In this document: in pieces, positions 25,495 through 34,804 of the stretch | Position numbering within the stretch: position 1 is the stretch's first letter | Layout: every line of letters starts with the position of its first letter | Source: Alphaproteobacteria bacterium | GTDB taxonomy: Bacteria > Pseudomonadota > Alphaproteobacteria > JAVJVX01 | Assembly (NCBI GenBank): GCA_040220875.1 | Contig: JAVJVX010000006.1 | Location: 310,001 to 374,000 of the forward strand | Direction: 5' to 3' | Length of the DNA stretch: 64,000 bases | Position numbers and translations under genes: made by a program | The notes under the pieces: model-generated | Database searches by the model: none | The model's input: only the letters and a program-made list of their open reading frames with translations | Told to the model about the DNA's origin: nothing

Positions 25495-26157
25495 ATGCCG
25501 CTTGACGTCAAGATCTGTGGCCTGACCAGCGCCGACGCCGTGGATGCGGCCGTTACCGGGGGCGCCGCCTTTACCGGGTTCGTCTTTGTCGAGAAATCAC
25601 CCCGCTTCGTCACGGCCGAGACGGCCGCGGCGCTGGCTGCCCGCGTCCCCCCGCCCATCGGCCGGATCGGGGTTTTCGTCGATCCCGACGACACGCTGAT
25701 CGACAGCGTGCTGGCCGCCGTGAAGCTGACGGCCCTTCAGCTTCATGGCCGGGAAACTCCTCAACGCGTGGCTGCCCTGCGTGCGCGCACCGGGCTCGGA
25801 ATCTGGCGCGCGCTGCCCGTACATGAGGCGGGCGACCTGGCCCGCACAAGGCTCTTCGACCGCGGCGCCGGCGCCGTGGACCGGTTCCTGTTCGACGCCC
25901 GCCCGCCCGCAGCGGCGAGCCGAACGGGGGGCCACGGCCGGACTTTCGACTGGCGATTGCTGCGCGACCTGGAAACGACCCGACCCTGGCTTCTGGCGGG
26001 TGGTCTTACCGCCCGCAATCTGGCCGAGGCCGTGGCGACGAGCGGCGCGAAAGGGGTAGACGTGTCGTCCGGCGTGGAGGACCGGCCCGGCCACAAGGAT
26101 CCCGGCCGCGTGGCCGAGTTCCTCGCCGCCGCCGCCGTGATCCGGGCCGGGAAATAG
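25495..26157 (+). CDS. trpF: Phosphoribosylanthranilate isomerase
   Basis: Third tryptophan-pathway step: Amadori rearrangement of PRA to CdRP. The 220 residues form a TIM barrel with catalytic Cys8 in KICGLTS, the general acid Asp in GVFVDPDD, and the phosphate loops LAGGLTARN and [10 protein letters not shown]. It is first in trpF-trpB-trpA, the usual alphaproteobacterial arrangement; trpC, trpD and trpE are elsewhere. Confidence 0.97.
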   Translation: MPLDVKICGLTSADAVDAAVTGGAAFTGFVFVEKSPRFVTAETAAALAARVPPPIGRIGVFVDPDDTLIDSVLAAVKLTALQLHGRETPQRVAALRARTGLGIWRALPVHEAGDLARTRLFDRGAGAVDRFLFDARPPAAASRTGGHGRTFDWRLLRDLETTRPWLLAGGLTARNLAEAVATSGAKGVDVSSGVEDRPGHKDPGRVAEFLAAAAVIRAGK

Positions 26158-26272
26158 CACCCTCTCGGCCGGCTGGACCCCGGCGCCGGCTTTGATTTTT
26201 TTCCCCGCCTGTGGTTCATTCCGGCCTCGATCCTCCGGCACCCCAGGCCGAACCCTGAAAACGGAAACAAGC

Positions 26273-27529
26273 GTGCCCCGAGAACCCGGCCCGAACCCAC
26301 GGACCCCACCCAACAGCTTTCGAGGCGGCCCCGACGAGATGGGCCATTTTGGAATTTACGGCGGGCGATATGTGGCCGAAACGCTGATGCCGCTTGTTGG
26401 CGAGGTGACGGAGGCCTACGCGGCGGCGCGCCGGGATCCAGCCTTCGCCGACGAGCTTGCCTGGTATCTCAAACATTACGTCGGCCGCCCCAGCCCGCTG
26501 TATCTGGCGAAGCGTCTTACCGAGGAACTTGGCGGCGCCAGGATCTATTTCAAGCGCGACGAGTTGAACCACACCGGCGCGCACAAGGTGAACAATACGC
26601 TCGGCCAGATCCTGCTGGCACGGCGCATGGGCAAGACCCGCATCATCGCCGAGACCGGCGCAGGCCAGCACGGCGTGGCGACGGCAACGGTCTGCGCCCT
26701 CTTCGATCTCCCCTGCGTTGTCTATATGGGTGAGGAGGATATCCGCCGCCAGCGCCCCAACGTGTTTCGCATGGAATTGCTGGGCGCCGAGGTCAGAAGC
26801 GTGTCGAGCGGATCGGGCACCCTCAAGGATGCCATGAACGCAGCGCTGCGCGATTGGGTCGCCCATGTGGACGATACCTATTACCTCATCGGAACCGCGG
26901 CCGGACCACATCCCTTCCCCGAAATGGTGCGCAATTTCCAGTCTGTGATCGGCGAGGAGGTGCGCGCACAGATGGCCGAGGCGGAAGGCCGCCTGCCGGA
27001 TTCTCTGGTTGCGTGTATCGGGGGCGGATCGAATGCGATCGGGCTGTTTTATCCGTTTCTGGACGAGCCGGACGTCGCCATGATCGCCGTCGAGGCGGCA
27101 GGCGAGGGGCTGGAGACGGCCCGCCACGCCGCCTCGCTCAACCGGGGCAGGCCCGGCGTGCTGCATGGCAACCGCACCTATCTGCTTCAGGATGCCGACG
27201 GCCAGATCACGGAGGCGCACTCGATTTCGGCCGGGCTGGATTATCCTGGCATCGGGCCCGAACACGCCTGGCTGCACGATGCGGGCCGGGTGCGCTACGT
27301 CGCGGCCACCGACGATGAGGCGCTCGACGCGTTCCAGCGCTGTGCCCGGCTCGAGGGAATTCTTCCAGCGCTCGAGCCCGCCCACGCGCTGGCGCATGTC
27401 TTGAAGACGGCGGGCGATCTGCCGAAGGATCACCTGCTGGTCATGAACATGTGCGGCCGGGGCGACAAGGATATTTTCACGGTCGCCGACGCTTTGGGTA
27501 CGGGGCTGGACCGGACGGCGCAAGAATGA
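26273..27529 (+). CDS. trpB: Tryptophan synthase beta chain
   Basis: PLP enzyme that condenses indole with serine to tryptophan. About 418 residues from GTG 26273. The PLP Lys105 sits in [13 protein letters not shown], the indole-binding Glu is in ETGAGQHG, and [10 protein letters not shown] binds the PLP phosphate. ATG 26339 would delete the family's [11 protein letters not shown]-terminal segment, so the GTG is preferred. The stop overlaps the trpA start by 4 bp (ATGA). Confidence 0.97.
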   Translation: MPREPGPNPRTPPNSFRGGPDEMGHFGIYGGRYVAETLMPLVGEVTEAYAAARRDPAFADELAWYLKHYVGRPSPLYLAKRLTEELGGARIYFKRDELNHTGAHKVNNTLGQILLARRMGKTRIIAETGAGQHGVATATVCALFDLPCVVYMGEEDIRRQRPNVFRMELLGAEVRSVSSGSGTLKDAMNAALRDWVAHVDDTYYLIGTAAGPHPFPEMVRNFQSVIGEEVRAQMAEAEGRLPDSLVACIGGGSNAIGLFYPFLDEPDVAMIAVEAAGEGLETARHAASLNRGRPGVLHGNRTYLLQDADGQITEAHSISAGLDYPGIGPEHAWLHDAGRVRYVAATDDEALDAFQRCARLEGILPALEPAHALAHVLKTAGDLPKDHLLVMNMCGRGDKDIFTVADALGTGLDRTAQE

Positions 27530-28377
27530 CGCCCGAACCGACTCCCGGCAGCGGACGCCTGGCCAGAACATTCGCCCGTCTGAAGCAGGAAGGGCGCGGC
27601 GGGCTCGTGACCTTCACCATGGCGGGCGATCCGGATGCGGAAACTTCTCTCGAACTCCTGAACGGATTGCCTGGCGCCGGCGCGGACATCGTCGAACTTG
27701 GCATGCCGTTTTCCGATCCCATGGCCGATGGGCCCGTGATCGAGGCCGCCGGGCTGCGCGCCCGCAAGGCCGGCACGACGATGCGCACGACCCTCGAAAT
27801 CGTGCGCCGGTTTCGCAGCGCAAACACGACAACGCCGCTGGTTCTCATGGGATATTTCAATCCGATCTACGCCTATGGTGTCACGCGCTTCGCCAGGGAC
27901 GCGGCCGAAGCAGGGGCCGACGGGCTGATCGTCGTCGATCTGCCGCCCGAAGAAGACGCGGAGCTGCGCCATCCCGCGGCCGAATACGGCCTCGCGGTGA
28001 TCCGGCTGGCATCGCCAACGACGCGGGGCGCGCGCCTGTCGCGGGTCCTAGATGGCGCGGCCGGGTTTCTCTATTACGTCGCGGTCGCCGGGATCACCGG
28101 CACACATTCGGCGCCGGCTGAAGATATCGCCCGCGCCCTCGCACCCATTCGCGCGCAGACGGACCTGCCCGTCGTGGTCGGTTTTGGCATCAAGACGCCG
28201 GGCCAGGCGCGTGATATTGTCCGCCACGCCGATGCAGCGGTCGTGGGCTCGGCCCTGGTCGGCCGGCTGGCGCAAAACCTGACGCCAGCCGGCGCCGCCG
28301 GCGCCGATCTGGTCGCGGATACGCTGGCGTTCGTCGGCGAGCTGGCGGCCGGGATTCGGGACGCCCGGAGCAACTAG
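27526..28377 (+). CDS. trpA: Tryptophan synthase alpha chain
   Basis: Cleaves indole-3-glycerol phosphate and channels indole to TrpB. The 283 residues form a TIM barrel. The catalytic Glu is in [17 protein letters not shown] and the catalytic Asp in IVVDLPPEE; the phosphate site GFGIKTPGQ follows. The ATG overlaps the trpB stop, which makes ATG 27526 the start rather than the earlier in-frame ATG at 27451. It is followed 13 bp later by accD. Confidence 0.97.
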   Translation: MTPEPTPGSGRLARTFARLKQEGRGGLVTFTMAGDPDAETSLELLNGLPGAGADIVELGMPFSDPMADGPVIEAAGLRARKAGTTMRTTLEIVRRFRSANTTTPLVLMGYFNPIYAYGVTRFARDAAEAGADGLIVVDLPPEEDAELRHPAAEYGLAVIRLASPTTRGARLSRVLDGAAGFLYYVAVAGITGTHSAPAEDIARALAPIRAQTDLPVVVGFGIKTPGQARDIVRHADAAVVGSALVGRLAQNLTPAGAAGADLVADTLAFVGELAAGIRDARSN

Positions 28378-28390
28378 GAGGCGAGAGACG

Positions 28391-29317
28391 ATGAACTGGC
28401 TCAAGAATTTCGTACGCCCGAAGGTGCGGGCTTTCGTTTCCAAGAAAGAAGTGCCGGACAATCTCTGGCGCAAGTGCCCCGCCTGCGGACAGATGATTTT
28501 CCATCGCGAGCTGGAGGAAAACCTCTTTGTCTGTACCCATTGCGATCATCATCTCCGGCTCAAGCCCGAACTGCGCCTGGCCCAGATTTTCGACGACGGG
28601 CAATATCGGACTATCGAGTTGCCCGATACGATTCAGGATCCGCTCAAGTTCCGGGACCGCCAGCGCTACCCCGACCGCCTGAAGAAGGCCCAGGCCGCGA
28701 CGGGAGCCAGGGACGCGCTGGAAGTGGCGCATGGCAAGGTCGGCGGCAATCCGGTGGTCGCGGCAGTGTTCAATTTCGATTTCATGGGCGGCTCCATGGG
28801 TCTTGCCGTGGGGGAAGCCCTGATCGCGGCCGCGCGGCTGGCCGTCCTGCAAGAGGCGGCGCTGATCGCCATCCCGTCCTCTGGCGGCGCACGCATGCAG
28901 GAAGGCATCCTCTCGCTGATGCAATTGCCGCGCACCGTTATTGCGGTGGAGGAAATCAAGGAAGCCGGCCTGCCTTATATCGTGGTTCTGGCCGATCCTA
29001 CGACCGGTGGCGTATCGGCCTCGTTTGCGATGCTGGGCGATATCGCGGTCGCGGAACCCGGCGCGGTGATCGGCTTTGCCGGCGCGCGGGTGATCGAGGA
29101 AACGATCCGCGAGACCCTGCCGGAAGGGTTTCAGCGTTCCGAATATCTCCTGCAGCATGGCATGGTGGACATGGTGGTCCACCGGCGCGATCTGCGCGAC
29201 ACGCTGGGACGCCTAGTGGATATGCTGCGCAATCCGGCGCCGGGCGGCGAAGTGGTGGCCCTGCGCGGACGGAGCCAGCGGCAGTCGCTGCTTCAGGCCG
29301 GACCGGCAACTTCCTGA
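28391..29317 (+). CDS. accD: Acetyl-CoA carboxylase carboxyltransferase beta subunit
   Basis: With AccA it transfers the carboxyl group from biotin to acetyl-CoA, giving malonyl-CoA for fatty-acid synthesis. The 308 residues carry the N-terminal zinc ribbon (Cys29, 32, 48, 51) and the crotonase-like carboxyltransferase domain, with SSGGARMQEG and TTGGVSASFAMLGD. A TAGGAGGCG ribosome site precedes the ATG. It sits between trpA and folC, as is standard in this class. Confidence 0.98.
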   Translation: MNWLKNFVRPKVRAFVSKKEVPDNLWRKCPACGQMIFHRELEENLFVCTHCDHHLRLKPELRLAQIFDDGQYRTIELPDTIQDPLKFRDRQRYPDRLKKAQAATGARDALEVAHGKVGGNPVVAAVFNFDFMGGSMGLAVGEALIAAARLAVLQEAALIAIPSSGGARMQEGILSLMQLPRTVIAVEEIKEAGLPYIVVLADPTTGGVSASFAMLGDIAVAEPGAVIGFAGARVIEETIRETLPEGFQRSEYLLQHGMVDMVVHRRDLRDTLGRLVDMLRNPAPGGEVVALRGRSQRQSLLQAGPATS

Positions 29318-29345
29318 CGCCGACCGCCGGGATGGAAACTTCGCC

Positions 29346-30653
29346 GTGACCCGGGACGCGCCAGGCGAACTCGCGGACATTCTGGCCCGGCTCGCCCGGC
29401 TCCACCCGAAGGTCATCGACCTGTCTCTCGGCCGGATCGAACGGCTCGTGGCCGCGCTCGGCCACCCCGAACAGCATCTGCCGCCCGTGGTTCACGTCGC
29501 CGGCACCAATGGCAAGGGATCGGTTCTCGCCTTTCTCCGGGCCATGCTGGAGGCGGCAGGACAGCGCGTCCATGTCTATACATCGCCCCATCTGGTCCGG
29601 TTCAACGAAAGGTTCCGGCTGGCCGGCGAGATCGTGGACGATGCAACGCTGATCGATGCCCTGCGACGCACAGAGGCCACGAATGACGGACACCCCATCA
29701 CATTTTTTGAAATCACCACGGCGGCCGCCTTTCTGATGTTCCGCGAACACGCCGCCGATATCGTCCTGCTGGAGACCGGCCTCGGCGGACGTCTCGATGC
29801 CACCAATCTGATCGCCCGGCCGGCCGCGGTTGCGATCACACCCGTCAGCATCGATCACACGCAATTTCTGGGCGACACCCTCGAAGAGATCGCCGGCGAG
29901 AAAGCCGGCATTCTGAAGCCGGGCGTGCCGGCCGTCATTGCCCGTCAGGACCCGGTCGCCGCAGCGGTGATCGAGGCACGCGCCCGCGACATCGACGCAC
30001 CGCTGTTTCGCGCCGACATCGAGTGGCGGGCGACAGCCCCCACAGCCCAGGCGCTGACGTGGCAGTATGAAGATGCTGCCGGCCAGCTCGTGCTGCCGCA
30101 ACCGCGCCTTCCGGGTGCTCACCAGGCCGAAAACGCTGCCTGCGCAGTCGCGCTCGCGCGCCGCCTGCCTGCACCCGGCCTGCCGGCCGGCGCGATCGCG
30201 GACGGCCTGCGCCGGGCCGACTGGCCGGCCCGCCTGCAGCGGCTGACGCGCGGCCCGCTCGCCGGACTCATGACGGAAACGGGCGGCGAATTATGGCTCG
30301 ATGGCGGACACAATCCGGCCGCCGGCCGGGTCCTCGCCGACAGCTTCCGCGCCATGGCGCCGGCCCCTCTCTATCTGGTCTTCGCCATGTTGTCGGTGAA
30401 GGATCCGGTCGGGTTTCTAACCCCCTTTGCCGGGCTTGCCGAGGGCGTCATCCAGATCCCCCTTCCGCCCGATCACGAGCAGGTACCGGACGCGCGGACG
30501 CGGGCGGTCTGCCACGACCTCGGCCTCAGGTTCGAGACCGCGCCGGATTCACGGGCGGCGGTCAGGGCGGTAACCGGGCGTGCGCGAGCGCCGCGCGTCC
30601 TGATCACCGGCTCGCTCTATCTGGCGGGGGATGTCTTGCGGGACAACAGCTAG
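29346..30653 (+). CDS. folC: Folylpolyglutamate / dihydrofolate synthase
   Basis: Mur-ligase-family enzyme that adds glutamate to dihydropteroate or folate. The 435 residues contain the P-loop HVAGTNGKGSV (about residue 48), the YTSPHLVRFNER loop, ETGLGGRLDATN, HTQFLGDTLEEIAGEKAGI with the carbamylated-Lys region, and the C-terminal LWLDGGHNPAA. The start is GTG 29346. It ends the plus-strand run; a strong hairpin separates it from the convergent trxA. Confidence 0.96.
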   Translation: MTRDAPGELADILARLARLHPKVIDLSLGRIERLVAALGHPEQHLPPVVHVAGTNGKGSVLAFLRAMLEAAGQRVHVYTSPHLVRFNERFRLAGEIVDDATLIDALRRTEATNDGHPITFFEITTAAAFLMFREHAADIVLLETGLGGRLDATNLIARPAAVAITPVSIDHTQFLGDTLEEIAGEKAGILKPGVPAVIARQDPVAAAVIEARARDIDAPLFRADIEWRATAPTAQALTWQYEDAAGQLVLPQPRLPGAHQAENAACAVALARRLPAPGLPAGAIADGLRRADWPARLQRLTRGPLAGLMTETGGELWLDGGHNPAAGRVLADSFRAMAPAPLYLVFAMLSVKDPVGFLTPFAGLAEGVIQIPLPPDHEQVPDARTRAVCHDLGLRFETAPDSRAAVRAVTGRARAPRVLITGSLYLAGDVLRDNS

Positions 30654-30668
30654 GGCCCCGACAGCAAA

Positions 30669-30691
30669 CGGCCCCGGACACGCCGGGGCCG
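30669..30691. terminator. Hairpin between folC and trxA
   Basis: CGGCCCCGG and CCGGGGCCG form a perfect 9-bp stem with a 5-nt loop. It lies 15 bp after the folC stop and 27 bp after the trxA stop on the other strand. The minus side is followed by a short T-run (GTTTGC), and the plus side has none, so it fits trxA better; it may serve both. Confidence 0.65.
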
Positions 30692-30718
30692 CCTGCAACA
30701 CATCCTGTCTCGGATGCG

Positions 30719-31039
30719 TCAAATCTTGGATTCGACCCACTCGTAAAGCTCGGACCGCGGCATGCTGCCGACCTTGGTGGCAGCGACCTGCCCGTCTTTC
30801 ACGAGGAGCAGCGTCGGAATGCCGCGCACACCGTACTTCGTCGGCGTCTGCGGGTTATCGTCGATATTGACCTTGGCGACGGTGACCCGACCATCCATCT
30901 CGGCCGCCAGCTCGTCGAGGATCGGGCCGATCTGCTTGCACGGGCCGCACCATTCGGCCCAGAAATCTACAACGGTGGCGCCTTTGGACTTGAGAACCTC
31001 GTCTTCGAAACTCGCGTCTGTGACGTGAATGACAGCCAT
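30719..31039 (-). CDS. trxA: Thioredoxin 1
   Basis: Small cytoplasmic disulfide reductase, with the active site WCGPC at Cys31 and Cys34. The 106 residues are the normal length and include the cis-Pro in [12 protein letters not shown]. It is the last gene of the long minus-strand run, separated from addA by 216 bp, so it probably has its own promoter; the ATG is preceded by AAGGTAGGAAAC. Confidence 0.98.
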   Translation of the reverse strand: MAVIHVTDASFEDEVLKSKGATVVDFWAEWCGPCKQIGPILDELAAEMDGRVTVAKVNIDDNPQTPTKYGVRGIPTLLLVKDGQVAATKVGSMPRSELYEWVESKI

Positions 31040-31255
31040 GTTTCCTACCTTGATCTGTGCCGAGCCGGACGGCGCGACGTGTTAAGGGGTATGCGCAGTC
31101 GCCACGATCTGTCGGGGGACGTAAAACGGCCCGTCAGGGCCGGGCCGGTGCGTGGGACCGATCTTGAAGCCGAATCTAGGTAGCCCCGCCACCCCCGTCA
31201 AGCAGCGCGGACCGGGGTCCGGGACGGCAGCGAAATCAAATGAACCTGTTTTCAA

Positions 31256-34200
31256 TTACTTGCCTTCGGGCAGGTCCGGCGTGATCGTCGCGCCCGCCTG
31301 GTCCAGCAATTCATCGTCGAGCCAGAGGGCGCGGGCGGTCTCGGTCCATAACAGGGCCGTCCGGATACAATGGCGCGGATACAGATCGCGCAGCAGGGCG
31401 CGATACAGGAACATCTGCTTGAGATAGGCCGGGTCGACGTCCTGCGGTGCTTCGGGTGCCGGACGTTGCGTCTTGTAATCAATGACCAGCACGGCCTCCG
31501 CGCTGACCACCAGCCGATCCACCTGCCCGGCCACGAGATGGTCCCCGACGGTGCCGGTCAGCGGCACCTCGGCGCGCGAGCCCGGCCCGAACAGGGTTTC
31601 GAACTCGGGATCGTCGACCACGCCCATGACCTCGCCCGTGATCTGGTTGACCTCGTCCTGCGACAGGCCGTGCACCGGGCGAGAGAGAAAGCGGTGACAG
31701 GCATTGATGCGGTCGGCCTCGCCAATATCGGGCAGAATCTGCAACAGCCGGTGGATAAGCGTGCCCCGGCGAAACCTCGCCTCGCCCGCCGCGCGGCCGG
31801 GCTGGCGGCCCCCGGCCTCGCCCGCTGCCAGCGGCGAGTCTGGAGGCGCCGGCGCCAGCGACAGGCGGGAGGGGGCAAGCGGACGCGCGCGCGGCGCATC
31901 GGCCGGGGCGGGTCGCGCCAGCCAGTCGGGCGTGAGGGTCGCCGGGCGCCGGGCGCGGCCCGTGTCCGATTTCTCCGGCTTCGCTTGCTGCGGCGCGCGG
32001 AGCCGCAGCCCCTGGCCCATTTCGAGGGTCACGGGTTCGGCCAGGCCCTCGAGCCCCGCTTCGATCAGTTCGTACCAGGAGCCGGGCGGCACGCGAGGCC
32101 GGTTTTTTCCTGAAGCCTTTTGCCAGCCCGCGACATAGAGCCGGTCGCACGCGCGAGTCATCGCGACATAGAGCAACCGGCGATACTCGTCGGCCTGCTG
32201 CGCGTTGTATTTTTCGCGGGCGGCGCGCGACACCGCCACGTCCAGCCCTTTTGTCCCCGGCCAAACCGGCGGATCATTTGTCCCGTCGCCGCGCCAAAAG
32301 AGTTTTGGATCACTGTTTTTGTTGGAGACGCTGCAGGTGTCAGGCAGGAACACGATCGGCGCCTGCAACCCCTTCGCGCCGTGCACCGTCATGATTCGCA
32401 CCTCGTCGCTGCCCTGTTCCAGATCGCGCTTGATCTCGGTTGTCGCCGAGGCCAGCCAGTGAAGGAATCCTTCCAGCGAGGGCGGCGCCAGGCGTTCGTG
32501 ATCGAGCGCGCGCGCGAGGAACTCGTCGACCGGATCATGACTCTCGGCGCCCAGGCGTGCGGCCAATTGCGCCCGCCCCCCCATGGGGCCGAGGAGATTG
32601 GAAAAGAACTCGAACGGTGGCACGAGATCCGCACTTCCGAGAAGAGTGTCGAGACGCTCGTAAGCGGCCGCAAAAACAGTGTCGCCCCCCGCCATCTCCT
32701 GAAGCCGGCGCCACAGCGACTTGCGGCCGCGATCATGGGCAAGAACGAACAGCGCCTCCTCGCTGAGGCCCATCAAGGGCGAGCGCAGGAGAATGGCGAG
32801 GTTGAGATCGTCCTCGGGCAAAAGTGCGAAGCGTCCGGCGGCGATGAGATCCTTCACCGCCAACTCCTCCGTCAGGACCATTCGGTCGGATCCCGCGACC
32901 GGCACGCCGTGACGCTTGAGGGCGGCGACCACCGCATTGAAAATGTCCCCGCGCTTGCGCACCAGAACCAGCACATCCCCCGGACGCACCGGACGGGCCG
33001 CGCTTTCCAGAATCTCGGGATTATCGGGGTCGAGCCAGCGCGCGATCGTGGCCGCGATCCGGTCCGCCAGACGTTCGCACGGGTCGTCGGTCGCCACCAG
33101 TCGGGTGGGCGGCACCCAGGCCCGATCATCGGCCGCGCCTGATTCCACTGGCTCGAACACCGGCCAAAGCTCCACCAGCCCGGCCTGGCCCTTGCGGATC
33201 AGCAGATGATCGGGAAACGCCTCGCCGTCGGTGACGCCCGGCTGAGCGGCAGGCCGGGCGAAGACCGCGTTGACGGCGTCAAGGATCGGCTTGGTGGAGC
33301 GAAACGAGGCCTCAAGCCCGAGAGTTTGCCAATCCCGCGCGGCCGCCTTGACACGCGCGCTGAACCAGTCGCGATTGTCGCGAAACGCGACGGGATCGGC
33401 ACCCTGGAAGCCGAAGATGGACTGCTTGATATCGCCCACGGCGAAGACCGTGCGGATATCCGGCCGCACGCCTTCGCCGGCGAAGAATTCGTTGGCCAGC
33501 GCACGCACGATATCCCATTGCGCCGGGCTCGTGTCCTGCGCCTCGTCCACCAGAATATGGTCCAGCCGGCCGTCCAGCTTGAACAACACCCAGGCGGCGC
33601 CGTTTTCCTCCTCGCTCAGAAGGCGGCGGGTCAGAAAGATGAGATCATCGTAATCGAGCCGCCCCTGAAGCGCCTTCTCGCGCGCATAATCGCCAAGCAG
33701 CCGGTGGGCAAACCGCAACAGCGCCGACGTCGCCTCGAACACGGCGAGGGCCTTGCGCTTCTCCCGCAAGGCCTCGAGCCGCGCGACTTCGGCCGCCACG
33801 ATGCCGGCCGCCTGGGGAAAAGACTCCTCCACGCTCTTCGACCTCGGAGATTTTTTCGGCGCGCCGTCATTTTTGAAGAAGGCGTCAAGATACCCGGCCA
33901 GCGCCGACCGGCGTTGTTCCGACGCCGCCGTCAGCCAGGCGGAGATTTTTTCGGCCACCTCCTGATCCAGTTTGCCGCCCTTGGCAAGCGCCCCGGCGAG
34001 CGCGGTCAGCCCATGCTTGTCGAAGGCTTCGTCCTGGCAGGCGTTGGCGAGGATCTCGGCCTCATTTTCGTCCTGACGAAGTTCCAGCAGCCGGCGCAAT
34101 TGAGCGATTGCGCCCCCGAGGCCCGCGCCGTCACGGCCCAGAGCCCGATGCAGGCGGTTCCGATGTTTGGTCAGCTCCGTCAGGGTAGTGAGAAAATCCT

Positions 34201-34804
34201 GCTCGTTCACATGGCGCGCGATAACGGCGAGGTTGGGATCCACGGCACCCTCTTTATCGAGGGCCATCGCCAGAAGCCGGTCGCGAAGATCGCTCAGAAG
34301 CTCGCTGGCGCTGCGCTCGTCCATCACCGCCGCGCCCGGCGGGATTCCCGCCTCGACCGGAAAGCGCGAGAGGACGGATTCGCAGAATGCGTGGATGGTC
34401 TGGATCCTGAGTCCGCCCGGCAGGTCGAGCACCCGGGCGAAAAGCTGGCGCGCGCGCTCGAAATCCGCCGCCGCGAGATCCGCGCGCCCTGTGAGGCGGC
34501 GGAGCTTTTCGCCCAGCGCCGCGTCATCCAGGACAGCCCACTCGCCAAGCACCTTGTAAATGCGCGTTGCCATTTGCGCGGCCGCCGCCTTGGTGTAAGT
34601 CAGACAAAGAATGCCCTCGGGCCGGCTTCCTGCCAGCAGCAGGCGCAGCACCCTTTGCGTCAGCACATGGGTCTTGCCCGAGCCGGCCGAGGCCTCGACC
34701 CAGATGGACGATTCGGGATGGCTCGCCGCCTGCTGGACCGCGTTGACGTCGGCCTCGCTGGCTTCTCCAGGGGATGGCCGGTGATCGGGCGGCCCGGCGG
34801 TCAT
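31256..34804 (-). CDS. addA: Double-strand break repair helicase/nuclease AddA
   Basis: ATP-dependent 3'-5' helicase and nuclease of AddAB, which processes double-strand ends for RecA, the counterpart of RecBCD. The 1,182 residues have Walker A EASAGSGKTHVL near residue 40, the helicase Walker B region LVDEAQDTSP, a late motif IMTVHGAKGLQAP, and the C-terminal nuclease motif VLVIDYKTQ. The ATG overlaps the addB stop by 4 bp (ATGA). No chi-like recognition information can be read from this sequence. Confidence 0.96.
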   Translation of the reverse strand: MTAGPPDHRPSPGEASEADVNAVQQAASHPESSIWVEASAGSGKTHVLTQRVLRLLLAGSRPEGILCLTYTKAAAAQMATRIYKVLGEWAVLDDAALGEKLRRLTGRADLAAADFERARQLFARVLDLPGGLRIQTIHAFCESVLSRFPVEAGIPPGAAVMDERSASELLSDLRDRLLAMALDKEGAVDPNLAVIARHVNEQDFLTTLTELTKHRNRLHRALGRDGAGLGGAIAQLRRLLELRQDENEAEILANACQDEAFDKHGLTALAGALAKGGKLDQEVAEKISAWLTAASEQRRSALAGYLDAFFKNDGAPKKSPRSKSVEESFPQAAGIVAAEVARLEALREKRKALAVFEATSALLRFAHRLLGDYAREKALQGRLDYDDLIFLTRRLLSEEENGAAWVLFKLDGRLDHILVDEAQDTSPAQWDIVRALANEFFAGEGVRPDIRTVFAVGDIKQSIFGFQGADPVAFRDNRDWFSARVKAAARDWQTLGLEASFRSTKPILDAVNAVFARPAAQPGVTDGEAFPDHLLIRKGQAGLVELWPVFEPVESGAADDRAWVPPTRLVATDDPCERLADRIAATIARWLDPDNPEILESAARPVRPGDVLVLVRKRGDIFNAVVAALKRHGVPVAGSDRMVLTEELAVKDLIAAGRFALLPEDDLNLAILLRSPLMGLSEEALFVLAHDRGRKSLWRRLQEMAGGDTVFAAAYERLDTLLGSADLVPPFEFFSNLLGPMGGRAQLAARLGAESHDPVDEFLARALDHERLAPPSLEGFLHWLASATTEIKRDLEQGSDEVRIMTVHGAKGLQAPIVFLPDTCSVSNKNSDPKLFWRGDGTNDPPVWPGTKGLDVAVSRAAREKYNAQQADEYRRLLYVAMTRACDRLYVAGWQKASGKNRPRVPPGSWYELIEAGLEGLAEPVTLEMGQGLRLRAPQQAKPEKSDTGRARRPATLTPDWLARPAPADAPRARPLAPSRLSLAPAPPDSPLAAGEAGGRQPGRAAGEARFRRGTLIHRLLQILPDIGEADRINACHRFLSRPVHGLSQDEVNQITGEVMGVVDDPEFETLFGPGSRAEVPLTGTVGDHLVAGQVDRLVVSAEAVLVIDYKTQRPAPEAPQDVDPAYLKQMFLYRALLRDLYPRHCIRTALLWTETARALWLDDELLDQAGATITPDLPEGK